Positions 1-10,207 are shown, counted from the stretch's first letter. The stretch: 39,210 nt of DNA from Gammaproteobacteria bacterium (GCA_011523045.1 WTHR01000215.1:1-39210); one strand, 5' to 3'. The notes: generated by a model from the letters alone, not told the origin. Program-made: numbers and translations.

Positions 1-541
1 CCATCATGATCACGGCGGTACATCCGAGGTCAGGCTCAAGCAGCAGCAACACCCCGATCGATCCAATCACCGCGGCAGGAATCAGGATGCAGTTCTGGAA
101 TGAATCCATCGCTGATGCGTGACGCACAAAGTGATCAGCAAGAAAAAGGACCGTCAGCACCTTGATCAACTCTGAGGGCTGGAAATTAAACAAACCCAGA
201 TCCAGCCATCGCGTACTGCCGTTGACCTCGTGACCGATCCCGGGAATCAGAATGAGGGCAAGCAATGCGGTTCCCATGCCCAGCAGCCACCGGGAGGCGC
301 GTTGCCACAGATCAAGGGGGACACATGCTGCGCCAACGCCCAATGAAAGGGCCAGAACAATACCGAAGAGGTGCTTGACCAAAACTGCCACCCCGCCACC
401 AATGCCCCCATGGGTACCGATCGCAGCCGAGAAGACCATCACGACACTGAAGGCCAGCAACACCGCCACCGGCGCCAACAACAGAGGATCGGCACTCGCC
501 AATCGACGGGGTATCTGCAAGGGGATTTCGATCACGCTCAT
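1..541 (-). CDS. ftsW: Peptidoglycan glycosyltransferase FtsW (C-terminal part cut by window edge)
   Basis: My translation of the minus strand from ATG at 541 gives [40 protein letters not shown]...[38 protein letters not shown]; the STRW and FQPSELIK motifs are typical of FtsW/SEDS. Start overlaps murD stop (ATGA). Confidence 0.93.
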   Translation of the reverse strand, partial: MSVIEIPLQIPRRLASADPLLLAPVAVLLAFSVVMVFSAAIGTHGGIGGGVAVLVKHLFGIVLALSLGVGAACVPLDLWQRASRWLLGMGTALLALILIPGIGHEVNGSTRWLDLGLFNFQPSELIKVLTVLFLADHFVRHASAMDSFQNCILIPAAVIGSIGVLLLLEPDLGCTAVIMM

Positions 542-1911
542 CTGATCATTTCCCGAACCAGGTCGGAGAACACTTCACCCCGGTGGGCAAAATTCCTGAA
601 CATGTCGAAACTCGCGCATGCAGGTGAGAACAAGACTGCGTCCCCCGACTGGGCCCAGCGCGCTGCCAGTCTCACAGCCTGGGGGAGGTCATCGGCGAGC
701 GTGACGGGAACCCGATCACCAATCGCCTCCGCAAGAGCCAAACGATCTTCACCGATCAAAAGGACTTGCCTGGCATATCGCTGTATTGCCTTAGCCAAGG
801 TGCTGAAGTCGGCATCCTTTGATTGACCTCCCGCAATCAGGACGACGGGTCGATCCAGACCGACCAGCGCCGCTTCGGATGCACCCGGATTTGTGCCTTT
901 GGAATCATTGATCCAAAGAACACCCTCACGCTCCAGTACCGGCTCGCATCGATGTGGTAATCCACGAAATGCAGACAGGGCATCCAGAGCCGGCGGGTTG
1001 ATTTCATAGCCAGCCGACTCAATCAGCGCAAGCGCGGCGAGAGCATTCATGACGTTGTGCCGTCCAGTCATGGACAGCGACGAAACGGGAAGAATCCTGG
1101 TATGTCCCCGAACGATCCAGTCGTCACCGTCAGGATCCGTCGCGACCCCGTAGTCCGCCGCACGCAAAGGCGCATCCAGGCCGAAGGAGATAATCTCAGC
1201 CGCACTGGAAACTTCCATCTTCTGAAGAGTGGGATCGTCACGATTAACGATCCCCGTAACAGCGCCTTTCAGAATTCGCCGTTTGGCATCGAGGTATTGC
1301 GCAACGGTGGCATAGCGGTCCATATGATCAGGCGACAGATTCAGAATGGCCGCTGCCCTGGCTTTGAGTGAATCGGTGGCTTCCAACTGGAAACTGGATA
1401 GTTCCAGCACCACGACGTCCGGTATGGCGCCTTCCAAAAGATCCAGGGCCGGCGTCCCGATGTTGCCCGCCACGGGCGCGTTCAGTCCCTGGGCTGCCAG
1501 CATCTGGCCCACCAGTGTGGTTACGGTGGTTTTTCCGTTTGAACCGGTAATCGCCAACAGCGGTGCCGGACAGGCGCGTACAAAGAGCTCGATATCCCCA
1601 ACAATTTCAACCTGCTGTTGACGAGCCTTCTCAATCACCGGCTCCGACAAGGCAATGCCCGGACTGACGACCGCAAGATCACCACGCCCAAGATTGGGGG
1701 TCGTGAACTGTCCCAACTGGACCGGAACATGGGGAAACTGTCGGGTCAGTTCCGAGTAAAACGGCGCCACGTCGCGACTGTCCTGAACCTCGACCTCAAC
1801 TCCCAGCGCAACGAGATACTTCACCGCGGAAAAACCGGATGCGCCCAGTCCGAAAACGGTTGCCCGTGACCAAGGCGCCGGGTGCAGGATCGTTGCCAAA
1901 GCGTTGCCCAT
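538..1911 (-). CDS. murD: UDP-N-acetylmuramoylalanine--D-glutamate ligase
   Basis: 457 aa ORF; ATP motif [15 protein letters not shown]; dcw position between ftsW and mraY. Confidence 0.97.
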   Translation of the reverse strand: MGNALATILHPAPWSRATVFGLGASGFSAVKYLVALGVEVEVQDSRDVAPFYSELTRQFPHVPVQLGQFTTPNLGRGDLAVVSPGIALSEPVIEKARQQQVEIVGDIELFVRACPAPLLAITGSNGKTTVTTLVGQMLAAQGLNAPVAGNIGTPALDLLEGAIPDVVVLELSSFQLEATDSLKARAAAILNLSPDHMDRYATVAQYLDAKRRILKGAVTGIVNRDDPTLQKMEVSSAAEIISFGLDAPLRAADYGVATDPDGDDWIVRGHTRILPVSSLSMTGRHNVMNALAALALIESAGYEINPPALDALSAFRGLPHRCEPVLEREGVLWINDSKGTNPGASEAALVGLDRPVVLIAGGQSKDADFSTLAKAIQRYARQVLLIGEDRLALAEAIGDRVPVTLADDLPQAVRLAARWAQSGDAVLFSPACASFDMFRNFAHRGEVFSDLVREMIR

Positions 1912-1918
1912 TAATGCC

Positions 1919-2992
1919 TTACCTGACCTTGAGCGTTGCCAAACCGATCAACACCAGGATCAGGCTGATGATCCAGAACCGCACCGTCACCTGGGGCTCG
2001 CGCCAGCCTTTTTGCTCAAAGTGATGATGCAAAGGCGCCATGCGGAAGATTCGTCGCCCAATCAGACGGAAGGAGGCGACCTGCAGCATGACTGAAACCG
2101 TCTCGATAACAAAAAGGCCTCCCATGATGGCGAGCACGATTTCCTGACGGACCACCACTGCAATCGTGCCCAACGCTGCTCCCAGAGAAAGCGCACCGAT
2201 ATCGCCCATAAAGATCTGGGCCGGATAAGTGTTGAACCACAAAAACCCTAATCCCGCCCCAACCAGCGCAGCACAAAGAACCAACACCTCCCCGGCGCCG
2301 GCAATAAAAGGAATACCGAGGTACCCGGAAAAAAGAGTGTGGCCGGTGAGGTAGGCGAAAACGCCCAACCCACCGGCCACTAAGACGCTTGGCAAAATTG
2401 CCAAACCGTCCAGGCCATCGGTCAGATTGACGGCATTACTGCTGCCGGCAATCACGAACCAGGTGAGAAGAATGAAGCCCACGCCCATCTCGAGCGCGAC
2501 ATCTTTAAACAGTGGAACGATCAACGATGTCTCAGCCGGAGATTGGGCTGTCAGGTAGAGCGCCATTGCCGCCGCGAAGGCCGCAACACTCTGCCAGAGA
2601 AACTTCTGCCCTGATCCCATGCCCCGAGAGTTTTTGCGAAGGATTTTCTGGTAGTCATCCAGTCCACCAATCAGGCCAAATGCCAGGGAGGTCAGCAGCG
2701 TAATCCAGATAAACCGGTTTTCAAGATCTGCCCAGAGCAGTGTGGAAAGCACAATGGCCGCCAGAATCAGGACGCCGCCCATTGTTGGTGTATCCCTTTT
2801 CTCCAGGTGCGAACTTGGCCCGTCATCGCGGATAGGCTGCCCGGCGCCAATCTGCTCAAGTCGCCGGATCAATGCGGGGCCGACAAGAAAGCTGAACAGC
2901 AGCGCCGTCAGCACAGCGCAGATGGCACGAAACGACAGGTAACGAAAGACATTGAACACGCTGTACTCAAGCGCCAGATGTTCAAAGAGCAT
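1919..2992 (-). CDS. mraY: Phospho-N-acetylmuramoyl-pentapeptide-transferase
   Basis: Multi-TM protein with [10 protein letters not shown] and [10 protein letters not shown] motifs. Likely start is [19 protein letters not shown] at 2992 rather than the longer ORF start at 3028. Confidence 0.97.
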   Translation of the reverse strand: MLFEHLALEYSVFNVFRYLSFRAICAVLTALLFSFLVGPALIRRLEQIGAGQPIRDDGPSSHLEKRDTPTMGGVLILAAIVLSTLLWADLENRFIWITLLTSLAFGLIGGLDDYQKILRKNSRGMGSGQKFLWQSVAAFAAAMALYLTAQSPAETSLIVPLFKDVALEMGVGFILLTWFVIAGSSNAVNLTDGLDGLAILPSVLVAGGLGVFAYLTGHTLFSGYLGIPFIAGAGEVLVLCAALVGAGLGFLWFNTYPAQIFMGDIGALSLGAALGTIAVVVRQEIVLAIMGGLFVIETVSVMLQVASFRLIGRRIFRMAPLHHHFEQKGWREPQVTVRFWIISLILVLIGLATLKVR

Positions 2993-2994
2993 CT

Positions 2995-4353
2995 TCAGCA
3001 CGCGATGGCTCCGTCCTCGGCTACGCACACCAGCGCGTCAGCGACCTGTTCCATCCGGGCACTACGGGATCCCTTGATCAAAACGGTCAAACCCGGGCTG
3101 AGTATTGGGCGAGCGGCCTTGATCAGTTCTTCTGGGGAATCAAAGCATCGGGCGTCTTCCCCAAATGCCTCGCCGGCCAATCTCGCGAGGGGTCCACAGG
3201 CAAATAGCAGGTCAATACCGGCCCGGCGGGCTTCGCGCCCCGCTTCAGAGTGAAACTCCTGAGCACGTGTCCCCAGTTCGGCCATATCGCCGAGGATGAG
3301 CGCCTTACGACCCTCACGGCCAGCCAGCGCCCGAATCGCCGCCTTGAGCGAAGTCGGGTTGGCATTGTAGGTGTCATCAATCAGGGTTGAGCCACGGGCT
3401 CCGGCGCGGACCTGCAATCGGCCGGGCTGGGCCTCGACCCGCTGCAGTCCGGCCCGGATCTCATCGGAACTGACGCCGCAGGCCCAGGCCACACTCGCTG
3501 CTGCCAACGCGTTTGATGCGTTGTGTCGACCCAAAAGATTCAACCGGACTTCAAATTCATCATCAGGCAGCTGGATCTCGACCGTCTGGCCCTCGCTATC
3601 TCCCGTCACTTCACCGCTGATCCGGGCGCGGTTTTTAAGCCCAAACGTGATGGTCTGGAATTCCTTCACCCTGGCAGCCCAATAAGCCACAAAGCGGTCG
3701 TCAGCATTGATCACGGCGGTACCCCCTGGGCGCAGACCGTGAAAAATCTCCGCCTTGGCTCTGACGACGCCTGCAAGACTGCCCAGGCCTTCAAGATGGG
3801 CCAACGCGGCATTGGTGATGAGGGCGGTGGTCGGGCTGGCCAGTCGTGACAGGTAATCTATTTCGCCGGGGTGATTCATCCCCATCTCAATCACTGCGAA
3901 CCTATGATGCTCGCGCAGACCAAGCAGCGCCAAAGGTACGCCGATATGATTATTGAAATTGCCCGGGCTGATGTGAACCGCACCCGCCTCGGCAAAAATA
4001 GCGCCAATCATTTCCTTGACAGTGGTTTTGCCGTTACTGCCGGTCACACCAATCACCGGGATATCAAAACGCGCGCGCCAATGTGCTGCGAGTTGCCCCA
4101 GCGCGGCAGTGGTGTCCTCCACGATCAGGCTCGGCAGCGTATTTGAGCCTGGGTGCCGGGTCAGCACCGCTGCAGCACCCGAGCGCTCGGCATCAGCCAG
4201 AAAATCAGAGCCCTCAAAACGCTCGCCATCCAAGGCCACAAAAAGAGCGCCCGGCTTCAATGTACGGGTATCGGTCGATACTGAAGTGATCTCAGCATCA
4301 CCGCCCGTTAACGTCCCCCCAAGCACCTTGGCAACATCGTTTAAGCGGAACAT
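2995..4353 (-). CDS. murF: UDP-N-acetylmuramoyl-tripeptide--D-alanyl-D-alanine ligase
   Basis: 452 aa [18 protein letters not shown] and [10 protein letters not shown] motifs; dcw order. Confidence 0.97.
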   Translation of the reverse strand: MFRLNDVAKVLGGTLTGGDAEITSVSTDTRTLKPGALFVALDGERFEGSDFLADAERSGAAAVLTRHPGSNTLPSLIVEDTTAALGQLAAHWRARFDIPVIGVTGSNGKTTVKEMIGAIFAEAGAVHISPGNFNNHIGVPLALLGLREHHRFAVIEMGMNHPGEIDYLSRLASPTTALITNAALAHLEGLGSLAGVVRAKAEIFHGLRPGGTAVINADDRFVAYWAARVKEFQTITFGLKNRARISGEVTGDSEGQTVEIQLPDDEFEVRLNLLGRHNASNALAAASVAWACGVSSDEIRAGLQRVEAQPGRLQVRAGARGSTLIDDTYNANPTSLKAAIRALAGREGRKALILGDMAELGTRAQEFHSEAGREARRAGIDLLFACGPLARLAGEAFGEDARCFDSPEELIKAARPILSPGLTVLIKGSRSARMEQVADALVCVAEDGAIAC

Positions 4354-5837
4354 GGCATCGTCCTCAGTATCTCCTCGGCTATCGCCTGATCATTGAATGG
4401 CAAAACCTGATCGCCGACGATCTGGTTTGTTTCATGGCCTTTTCCGGCAATCACTACCAGGTCACGAGAGGCTGCCTGCTCCAGGGCATAGGCAATCGCC
4501 AGATCACGCTGGGGGATGCGTGCCTGTGCCGGGGCGCTCAGTCCTTCGGCAATATCCGAGAGGATCGCGTCAGGATCCTCACCTCTGGGGTTATCGTTTG
4601 TTAGAACAACGTGGTCAGCACCGACGGCGGCCGCATGTCCCATCGCGGCACGCTTGCCCCGGTCACGCTCACCCCCGCAACCGAATACGCACCACAATTC
4701 CCCGTTGGTGTAGCTCCGAAGGGACTCCAGCAGTGTCGAGAGGGCCTCGGGGGTGTGCGCGTAATCGACCACGACCGTCGGTCGGCCCGCACCGGACCCT
4801 CGGCAGAACAGCATACGTCCCGGCGCAGGCTGCAACTGGCCCATGACCTCGCTGATGCGCGAGGCGCTGTAGCCGTGCGCGACAAGCGTCGTCGCCACAG
4901 CGCTTAAATTGGCGACGTTAAAGTGACCTCTGAGTTCAGAGCTAAACGCTATTTCTCCAACGGGACTGTGCAGGCACAGCGTTATGCCGCCAGATCCGAC
5001 ATCGACTTTGACCGGAAAAACGTCAGCACTGTCATCCTGACCATAGGTCCACAGCTTTGCGGAAAATTCCTGGCTGGCGAACGCACGCCCCACCGAATCA
5101 GCCACATTGATGATGATGCTTTCCAACTCTTTACGCCGGAACAACAACAGCTTGGTCTCGGCGTAACGTTCCATGGTCTGGTGGTAATCAAGGTGATCCC
5201 GGCTCAGATTGGTAAACAGCGCTGAATTGAACTCGATGCCTTCAATGCGTCCCTGGTCTATCGCATGTGATGAGACCTCCAGACAGACACTATCGGCCCC
5301 CTGCTTAACCAGATCAGCGAGTTGTGACTGCAGGGTGATTGCGTCAGGCGTCGTCAGAGCAGCAGGCTTTAGGTCGCCAGTCATGCCCCACCCAGTGGTA
5401 CCGATTAATCCGCTCTGGTGCCCCAGCAGACCCAGCGCCTGGGCAAGAAGAGAGGCGCAGGTGGTTTTACCGTTGGTACCTGTGATGCCGATGACGCACA
5501 ACGCATGCGAGGGCGACCCGAAAAAACGGTCGGCAATGAGACCGACTTGCTTTTTCAGATCATCGACCGGAAAACAGTTTGTGCGGGATTGACTCGTATC
5601 CCATTCGTGGCCTTCCACGAGAACCGCCGCGGCTCCGGCACGTAACGCCTGATCCACGAACCGTCGGCCGTCGGTCTTCTCCCCTGGCACGCCGAGGAAC
5701 AGACTGCCCGAGGAGACTTCCCGACTGTCCAGCGTGAGATGACTGATCCGCGTTGAGGGCAAGTCGGTGTCCGATGGCACCAGCCCGTCAATTAACTTGC
5801 CAAGCGGTTGCTCCGGCTGGGCCATGGTGAGATTCAT
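4341..5837 (-). CDS. murE: UDP-N-acetylmuramoyl-L-alanyl-D-glutamate--2,6-diaminopimelate ligase
   Basis: 498 aa ORF; GITGTNGKTTCASLLAQ, VVDYAHTPEAL, and DNPRGEDP (DNPR motif for meso-DAP specificity). Confidence 0.96.
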   Translation of the reverse strand: MNLTMAQPEQPLGKLIDGLVPSDTDLPSTRISHLTLDSREVSSGSLFLGVPGEKTDGRRFVDQALRAGAAAVLVEGHEWDTSQSRTNCFPVDDLKKQVGLIADRFFGSPSHALCVIGITGTNGKTTCASLLAQALGLLGHQSGLIGTTGWGMTGDLKPAALTTPDAITLQSQLADLVKQGADSVCLEVSSHAIDQGRIEGIEFNSALFTNLSRDHLDYHQTMERYAETKLLLFRRKELESIIINVADSVGRAFASQEFSAKLWTYGQDDSADVFPVKVDVGSGGITLCLHSPVGEIAFSSELRGHFNVANLSAVATTLVAHGYSASRISEVMGQLQPAPGRMLFCRGSGAGRPTVVVDYAHTPEALSTLLESLRSYTNGELWCVFGCGGERDRGKRAAMGHAAAVGADHVVLTNDNPRGEDPDAILSDIAEGLSAPAQARIPQRDLAIAYALEQAASRDLVVIAGKGHETNQIVGDQVLPFNDQAIAEEILRTMPCSA

Positions 5838-7570
5838 GCCCCGTTCTCTCCAGGTGACATGCTGGCCACAACCGTGACCCCGGAATCCAGGTCGGCATCC
5901 GGTCGAATGCCGTGCATACGCAACGCGTCCGCCATGATCCGCGCGAAAACCGGCGCCGCCACTTCGCCGCCGAAGTATTTCCCTCGAGGTTCATCCACCA
6001 TTACGGCCAGAACAAAACGCGGTGCCGACACCGGAGCAAAACCTACAAAGAGTGACTGATAGCGGTCTGCCTCATACCCGCCAGTCGGGCTCACCTTATG
6101 CACAGTTCCGGTCTTTCCCGCTACACGATAAGCCGGCACAGCCGCGCGCTGGGCGGTACCGTCAGCACTCACAACCTGCTCGAGCAGCGCGTTGATCTGA
6201 TGCGCGGTCTCTCCCGAGAGCACCTGCTTTCCCGGCACCTTTCCCACTTGCCGCTTAAGGGTCACGGGCCGCAAAACCCCTCCCGAAGCCAGCACAGCAT
6301 AGGCCCGGGCGAGCTGCACCTGCGTTGAGGACAGGCCGTAGCCAAAAGACAAGGTCGCGTGCTCAATGGGGCGCCAGCGCTCTCTTTTCAGCAGACTGCC
6401 ATCTACCTCTCCCGGAAGTTCGATACCGGTTGCCTGGCCGAACCCGACCTTGGCAAGGATCCCGTATAACTCCTCAGGCGCGAGTTCCATCGCGACCTTG
6501 GCCGTACCCACATTGCTGGACTTGACCAGCACACCGCCGAGCGTCAGATCTCCGTAATCGTGAATATCCCTGACAGGGTCACGGCCGATGTAGTGAATAC
6601 CCGGACTCGTGGAAACAGGTGTCTCTACAGAAAAGCGTCCGCTGGCGAGCGCCATCGACATCGTAAATGGCTTGACCGTCGACCCGGGCTCAAATACGTC
6701 CGTTACCGATCGATTGCGAAAGTGCTCTGGCGTCATATCCGAGCGGTTATTCGGATTAAAGTCCGGCACGTTTGTCATCGCCAGCACTTCGCCGGTGTTC
6801 ACATCCAGCATGACGGCCGACGCGCCCAACGCCCTGGTATCCCGAACGCTCTGTGCCAAATGATGCTGCGCTGAAACCTGAATCCTGAGATCCAAGCTCA
6901 GTTGAAGATCACGCCCGCGATAAACGGGCCGAATGCTCTCAATATCCTCTACGATTCTTCCCTTGCGGTCGCGCAACACGCGCTTACGCCCCTCGACTCC
7001 CGCCAGGTGGCTGTCGAACGCCCGCTCGATCCCCTCCTGTCCCCGGTCATCCACATCGGTAAAGCCCAGGACATGACTGGTAATCGGTCCCGCCGGATAG
7101 TAGCGACCGTACTCCCGAAGTGAGCTGACGCCCGGGATTGCCAGACTTTCGACCCGCGCCGCTTCTGCCGGCGGCAGGTGTCTGCGCAGGTACATAAACT
7201 CGCGATCCTGGTATCGATCCAGCAGGCTTGAGATCTGGGACAGACTCATCCCCAAAGCCTCGGCAAGCCGTGGCCATTCGTCGGGTGCATGCATCAACGT
7301 GAGGGGATGCGCCCAAACGGCATCGAGGGGCGTACTGACCGCGAGTACATCTCCGTTGCGATCAACGATTCGGCCTCTTTCAGGTTTCACTGCGATGTTG
7401 CGCAACTGGCGGGCGGCGCCCTCTGCCTGCAAACGGGAACTGTCAAGAATCTGGACCTGGAAAGCACGGACCCCCAGAACGCTCATTCCAAGACACACTA
7501 CCCCGAGCACGATTCCCTGCCGCAAACGAGAGTAAGTCTTGGGGGTTCGCCGCTTGGCAGTCAATTTCAC
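5834..7570 (-). CDS. ftsI: Peptidoglycan D,D-transpeptidase FtsI (PBP3)
   Basis: 578 aa; N-terminal TM; penicillin-binding motifs STVK (SxxK), SSN and KTGT; dcw position. Confidence 0.96.
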   Translation of the reverse strand: MKLTAKRRTPKTYSRLRQGIVLGVVCLGMSVLGVRAFQVQILDSSRLQAEGAARQLRNIAVKPERGRIVDRNGDVLAVSTPLDAVWAHPLTLMHAPDEWPRLAEALGMSLSQISSLLDRYQDREFMYLRRHLPPAEAARVESLAIPGVSSLREYGRYYPAGPITSHVLGFTDVDDRGQEGIERAFDSHLAGVEGRKRVLRDRKGRIVEDIESIRPVYRGRDLQLSLDLRIQVSAQHHLAQSVRDTRALGASAVMLDVNTGEVLAMTNVPDFNPNNRSDMTPEHFRNRSVTDVFEPGSTVKPFTMSMALASGRFSVETPVSTSPGIHYIGRDPVRDIHDYGDLTLGGVLVKSSNVGTAKVAMELAPEELYGILAKVGFGQATGIELPGEVDGSLLKRERWRPIEHATLSFGYGLSSTQVQLARAYAVLASGGVLRPVTLKRQVGKVPGKQVLSGETAHQINALLEQVVSADGTAQRAAVPAYRVAGKTGTVHKVSPTGGYEADRYQSLFVGFAPVSAPRFVLAVMVDEPRGKYFGGEVAAPVFARIMADALRMHGIRPDADLDSGVTVVASMSPGENGA

Positions 7571-7836
7571 GGCCTTGCCTCCAGCTGCACCACGACAATA
7601 TCCGTGGGCCCGGGGGTCACCATGCCCAACTCCTGTCTGGCCGCTTGCTCGACCACGTTATGGCGCGCCCAGGTTGCTTTCTCCAATTGCAATCGACCCC
7701 ATTCGTCATTCAGTTGATCCCGTTGTTCTTCGGCCGATCGCACCTGAAGGAACTCAAGCCGGTTCTGGTGGCGTACAACCACCACGCAAAGCGCTGAGAC
7801 CAGCGAGATCACACTTAAAAATCCGATCCACTTCAT
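7567..7836 (-). CDS. ftsL: Cell division protein FtsL
   Basis: 89 aa, single N-terminal TM then coiled-coil-like segment; located between ftsI and rsmH. Confidence 0.9.
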   Translation of the reverse strand: MKWIGFLSVISLVSALCVVVVRHQNRLEFLQVRSAEEQRDQLNDEWGRLQLEKATWARHNVVEQAARQELGMVTPGPTDIVVVQLEARP

Positions 7837-8777
7837 GCATGACCGCCGGGTGATTTTTGTGCCCAGCGCAGAATCGCGCTGCGGGCCCGCGGGTTACCCG
7901 CCACCTCATCGGCAGAAGGTCGTTGGGGTTTTGCCGGCCGCAGGATGACTGGTGAAATCTCATCAGCCCGGATGGGAAGATCCGGTGGAAAGGGGTCCGC
8001 CTTGGCGACGTCGTGAAAGAATCTTTTAACCCGTCGGTCCTCAAGGGAATGAAAACTGATAACGACCAGACGACCGCCAGGCTCCAGCATCTCAATCGCC
8101 TGCGGCAGCACCGCGTCGAGTTCCGCGAGTTCCTGATTGATGAATAACCGAAGTGCCTGAAAAGTCCGGGTGGCGGGATGCTTTCCCGGCTCCCGTGTAG
8201 GCACACAGGCATCCACCAGAGACGACAATGCACCCGTCGTAGTCAGGGGCGCTTCATTTCGGGCATCGACGATGGCTCGCGCAATGCGGCGGGCATAGCG
8301 CTCCTCGCCAAAACGCCTTAAGACATCGACCAGGTCCTCTTCTGAGACATCGGCGAGCCAATCCTGCACAGGCACACCCTGCGAGGGATCCATGCGCATA
8401 TCAAGAGGTCCGTCACGCATAAAACTGAATCCCCGACCGGGATCATCCAGTTGCGGTGACGACACGCCGAGATCAAGCACAATGCCAGAAACCTGACCCG
8501 CGATTCCGGCCGCGTGCAGTTCATCGGAGAGTTTTGAAAAAGGAGCGTGAACCACTTTTAGCCGGCGCTCCCCCTGTGCCCAGTCCCGGGCAATCGCACA
8601 CGCCTCAGGATCGCGATCCATCGCGTAGATACGCCCATTGGCGCCCAGTCGGTCAAGCAGGGCGCGGGTATGACCGCCGCGTCCGAAGGTCGCATCCACG
8701 AGGATGCTGTCCTCACCCGGATCCAGCGCCTTAACCACCTCTGCCGTCATAACGGGGGAGTGGGCTGCGGCCAGCAC
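7833..8777 (-). CDS. rsmH: 16S rRNA (cytosine(1402)-N(4))-methyltransferase
   Basis: 314 aa; HSPVMTAEVVKAL, DATFGRGGHTRALL, DLGVSSPQLDDPGRGFSF, ISFHSLEDRRVKRFF motifs. Confidence 0.97.
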   Translation of the reverse strand: MLAAAHSPVMTAEVVKALDPGEDSILVDATFGRGGHTRALLDRLGANGRIYAMDRDPEACAIARDWAQGERRLKVVHAPFSKLSDELHAAGIAGQVSGIVLDLGVSSPQLDDPGRGFSFMRDGPLDMRMDPSQGVPVQDWLADVSEEDLVDVLRRFGEERYARRIARAIVDARNEAPLTTTGALSSLVDACVPTREPGKHPATRTFQALRLFINQELAELDAVLPQAIEMLEPGGRLVVISFHSLEDRRVKRFFHDVAKADPFPPDLPIRADEISPVILRPAKPQRPSADEVAGNPRARSAILRWAQKSPGGHA

Positions 8778-8789
8778 GATTCTGTCTCC

Positions 8790-9248
8790 CTACAGTGAGA
8801 GGGATTCAAGCTCTACAGACAGGCGCTCTTCACCTGTTTGCACAGCCAGCCATTCGTCACATCTTGCCTTCCATCGTGACTCATCCCAGAGCTCAAACTT
8901 GTTGCCCTGCCCGATCAGTACGATGTGTTTCTCCAACGCTGCAAATTCACGAAGGGGTGCCGGAATCCTGACGCGGTTCGCACTATCCAGTTCGCAATCA
9001 GATGCGTAGCCAATCAGAAAACGTTTCAGCGCTTGAGCGGCGGGATCAAAACTCGGCAGTGCAACGACTTTTTGCTCGACCCGTTCCCATTCGTCCTGCG
9101 GATAGATCCAGAGACAGCGCTCCCGGGTGTTGTTGACGGTCAGCACAAGTCGGCCCTGGCACCGTTCAGCGAGCGGTTCTCGATGGATCGTCGGGACAGC
9201 AAATCTTCCTTTGCTGTCGAGATTCAAGGTGCTGGCCCCTCTAAACAT
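8790..9248 (-). CDS. mraZ: Transcriptional regulator MraZ
   Basis: 152 aa; MFRGASTLNLDSKGRFAVPTIHR and NRVRIPAPLREFA (two SpoVT/AbrB-like repeats); AGGAGG upstream of ATG. Confidence 0.97.
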   Translation of the reverse strand: MFRGASTLNLDSKGRFAVPTIHREPLAERCQGRLVLTVNNTRERCLWIYPQDEWERVEQKVVALPSFDPAAQALKRFLIGYASDCELDSANRVRIPAPLREFAALEKHIVLIGQGNKFELWDESRWKARCDEWLAVQTGEERLSVELESLSL

Positions 9249-9380
9249 CTTTAACGCTGACCTCCTCCATCTGTGCCTTTACCCCTGACCTCAAACTTGC
9301 TTATCTGTTCTATGAATCACCGTCGTCCGTGACGACGAAAACCGCCTCATGCCCGCAATGGGTCAGCTCTGAAAAGAAAT

Positions 9381-9402
9381 CCCGGCCCCTCGCGGGGCCG
9401 GG
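9381..9402 (-). terminator. Intrinsic terminator-like hairpin in the mraZ leader (candidate attenuator)
   Basis: Perfect 9-bp inverted repeat CCCGGCCCC-TCGC-GGGGCCGGG; on the minus strand it is followed by ATTTCTTTTC (U-rich). Confidence 0.55.
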
Positions 9403-9560
9403 CAATCACCAAAGGAGGATGAGGATTGGGATGGATTAGCCGCCATCCACGGCATCAGAAATATTTCCAGGTTTTTTTGTGTTGTTTTTTCAGTCCATTG
9501 GGCGGAACACTGTTCGCAAGATTTTTTTACCCACATTTTCCGACCCTTTTTTTCTTTTTT

Positions 9561-9575
9561 TCCCACAAAATCCCA
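9561..9575 (-). promoter_or_regulatory. Candidate MraZ-binding repeats TGGGA-N5-TGGGA
   Basis: Minus strand reads AGTGGGATTTTGTGGGAAAA just downstream of a strong -10 element; MraZ is known to bind TGGG-type repeats with about 10-nt spacing at its own promoter. Confidence 0.6.
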
Positions 9576-9584
9576 CTGAACGAC

Positions 9585-9614
9585 ACTATAGGTATCCAGA
9601 TATCGGACTGTCAA
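9585..9614 (-). promoter_or_regulatory. Sigma70-like promoter for the dcw cluster (Pmra candidate)
   Basis: Minus strand TTGACA (9614-9609), 18-bp spacer, TATAGT (9590-9585); predicted TSS about 9578. Confidence 0.65.
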
Positions 9615-9651
9615 CCCTCAATTGACTGAAAAATCAGAGTTTTTAAGAAAT

Positions 9652-9672
9652 GGCCTGACCAGAATCCAGGCC
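9652..9672 (-). terminator. Candidate rnpB terminator hairpin
   Basis: Inverted repeat GGCCTG-N9-CAGGCC; on the minus strand followed by ATTTCTTAAAAA. A second imperfect stem (AGGCGACC/GGTCGTCT, 9689-9719) lies between it and rnpB. Confidence 0.35.
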
Positions 9673-9786
9673 TTGGCGACAGAAGATCAGGCGACCCTCG
9701 AGGAAGTTTCAGGTCGTCTGGAGGGATAGAACTTCAAGTGATCTGTGGATAACTTTCTTAATATATTTGATTTATTGAAGAAAATT

Positions 9787-10171
9787 GGAGTCGGCCTGTA
9801 AGCCGGGTTCTGTCGAAGACAACCATTCATCTGGAACGTACGTCACCGTACGCCTCAAGCGACCTACCCGGACCCAGCGCGGGCCGCGCATAAGGGTCCC
9901 TATTTGGTCTTGCTCCGGGTGGGGTTTACCCTGCCGTCCCCGTTACCGCGAACGCGGTGCGCTCTTACCGCACCTTTTCACCCTTACCGCGAACCGTCTC
10001 AAGACAAATCCGTGGCGGTATGTTTTCTGTGGCACTTTCCGTCGGCTCACGCCGCCCAGAGGTTATCTGGCACCCTGCCCTACGGAGCCCGGACTTTCCT
10101 CCGCCCTGCTCCGCCATAAACCTTGAGGGGTCTGCAGCAGATTTCAGGACCGCGGTTGCCCGGCCGACTCC
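9787..10171 (-). ncRNA. rnpB: RNase P RNA component, bacterial class A
   Basis: Minus strand contains GGAGGAAAGTCCGGGCTCC, GGTAAGGGTGAAAAGGTGCGGTAAGAGCGCACCGC, ACCCCACCCGGAGCAAGACCAAATAGG, AGATGAATGGTTGTC and GACAGAACCCGGCTTAC. The P1 helix closes as GGAGTCGGCC (10171-10162) with GGCCGACTCC (9796-9787). Confidence 0.97.
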
Positions 10172-10178
10172 AGTCGGC

Positions 10179-10207
10179 AACTTAAACCGGCCACAAGGAA
10201 TGTGCAA
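10179..10207 (-). promoter_or_regulatory. rnpB promoter
   Basis: Minus strand TTGCAC (10207-10202), 17-bp spacer, TAAGTT (10184-10179), then 7 nt to the first G of the RNase P P1 helix at 10171. Confidence 0.65.

Noticed and set aside
9363-9614. 83-aa minus-strand ORF in the mraZ leader, considered as a leader peptide
   Set aside because: It begins upstream of the predicted TSS, spans the terminator-like hairpin and has low-complexity Lys-rich content; no support for translation.
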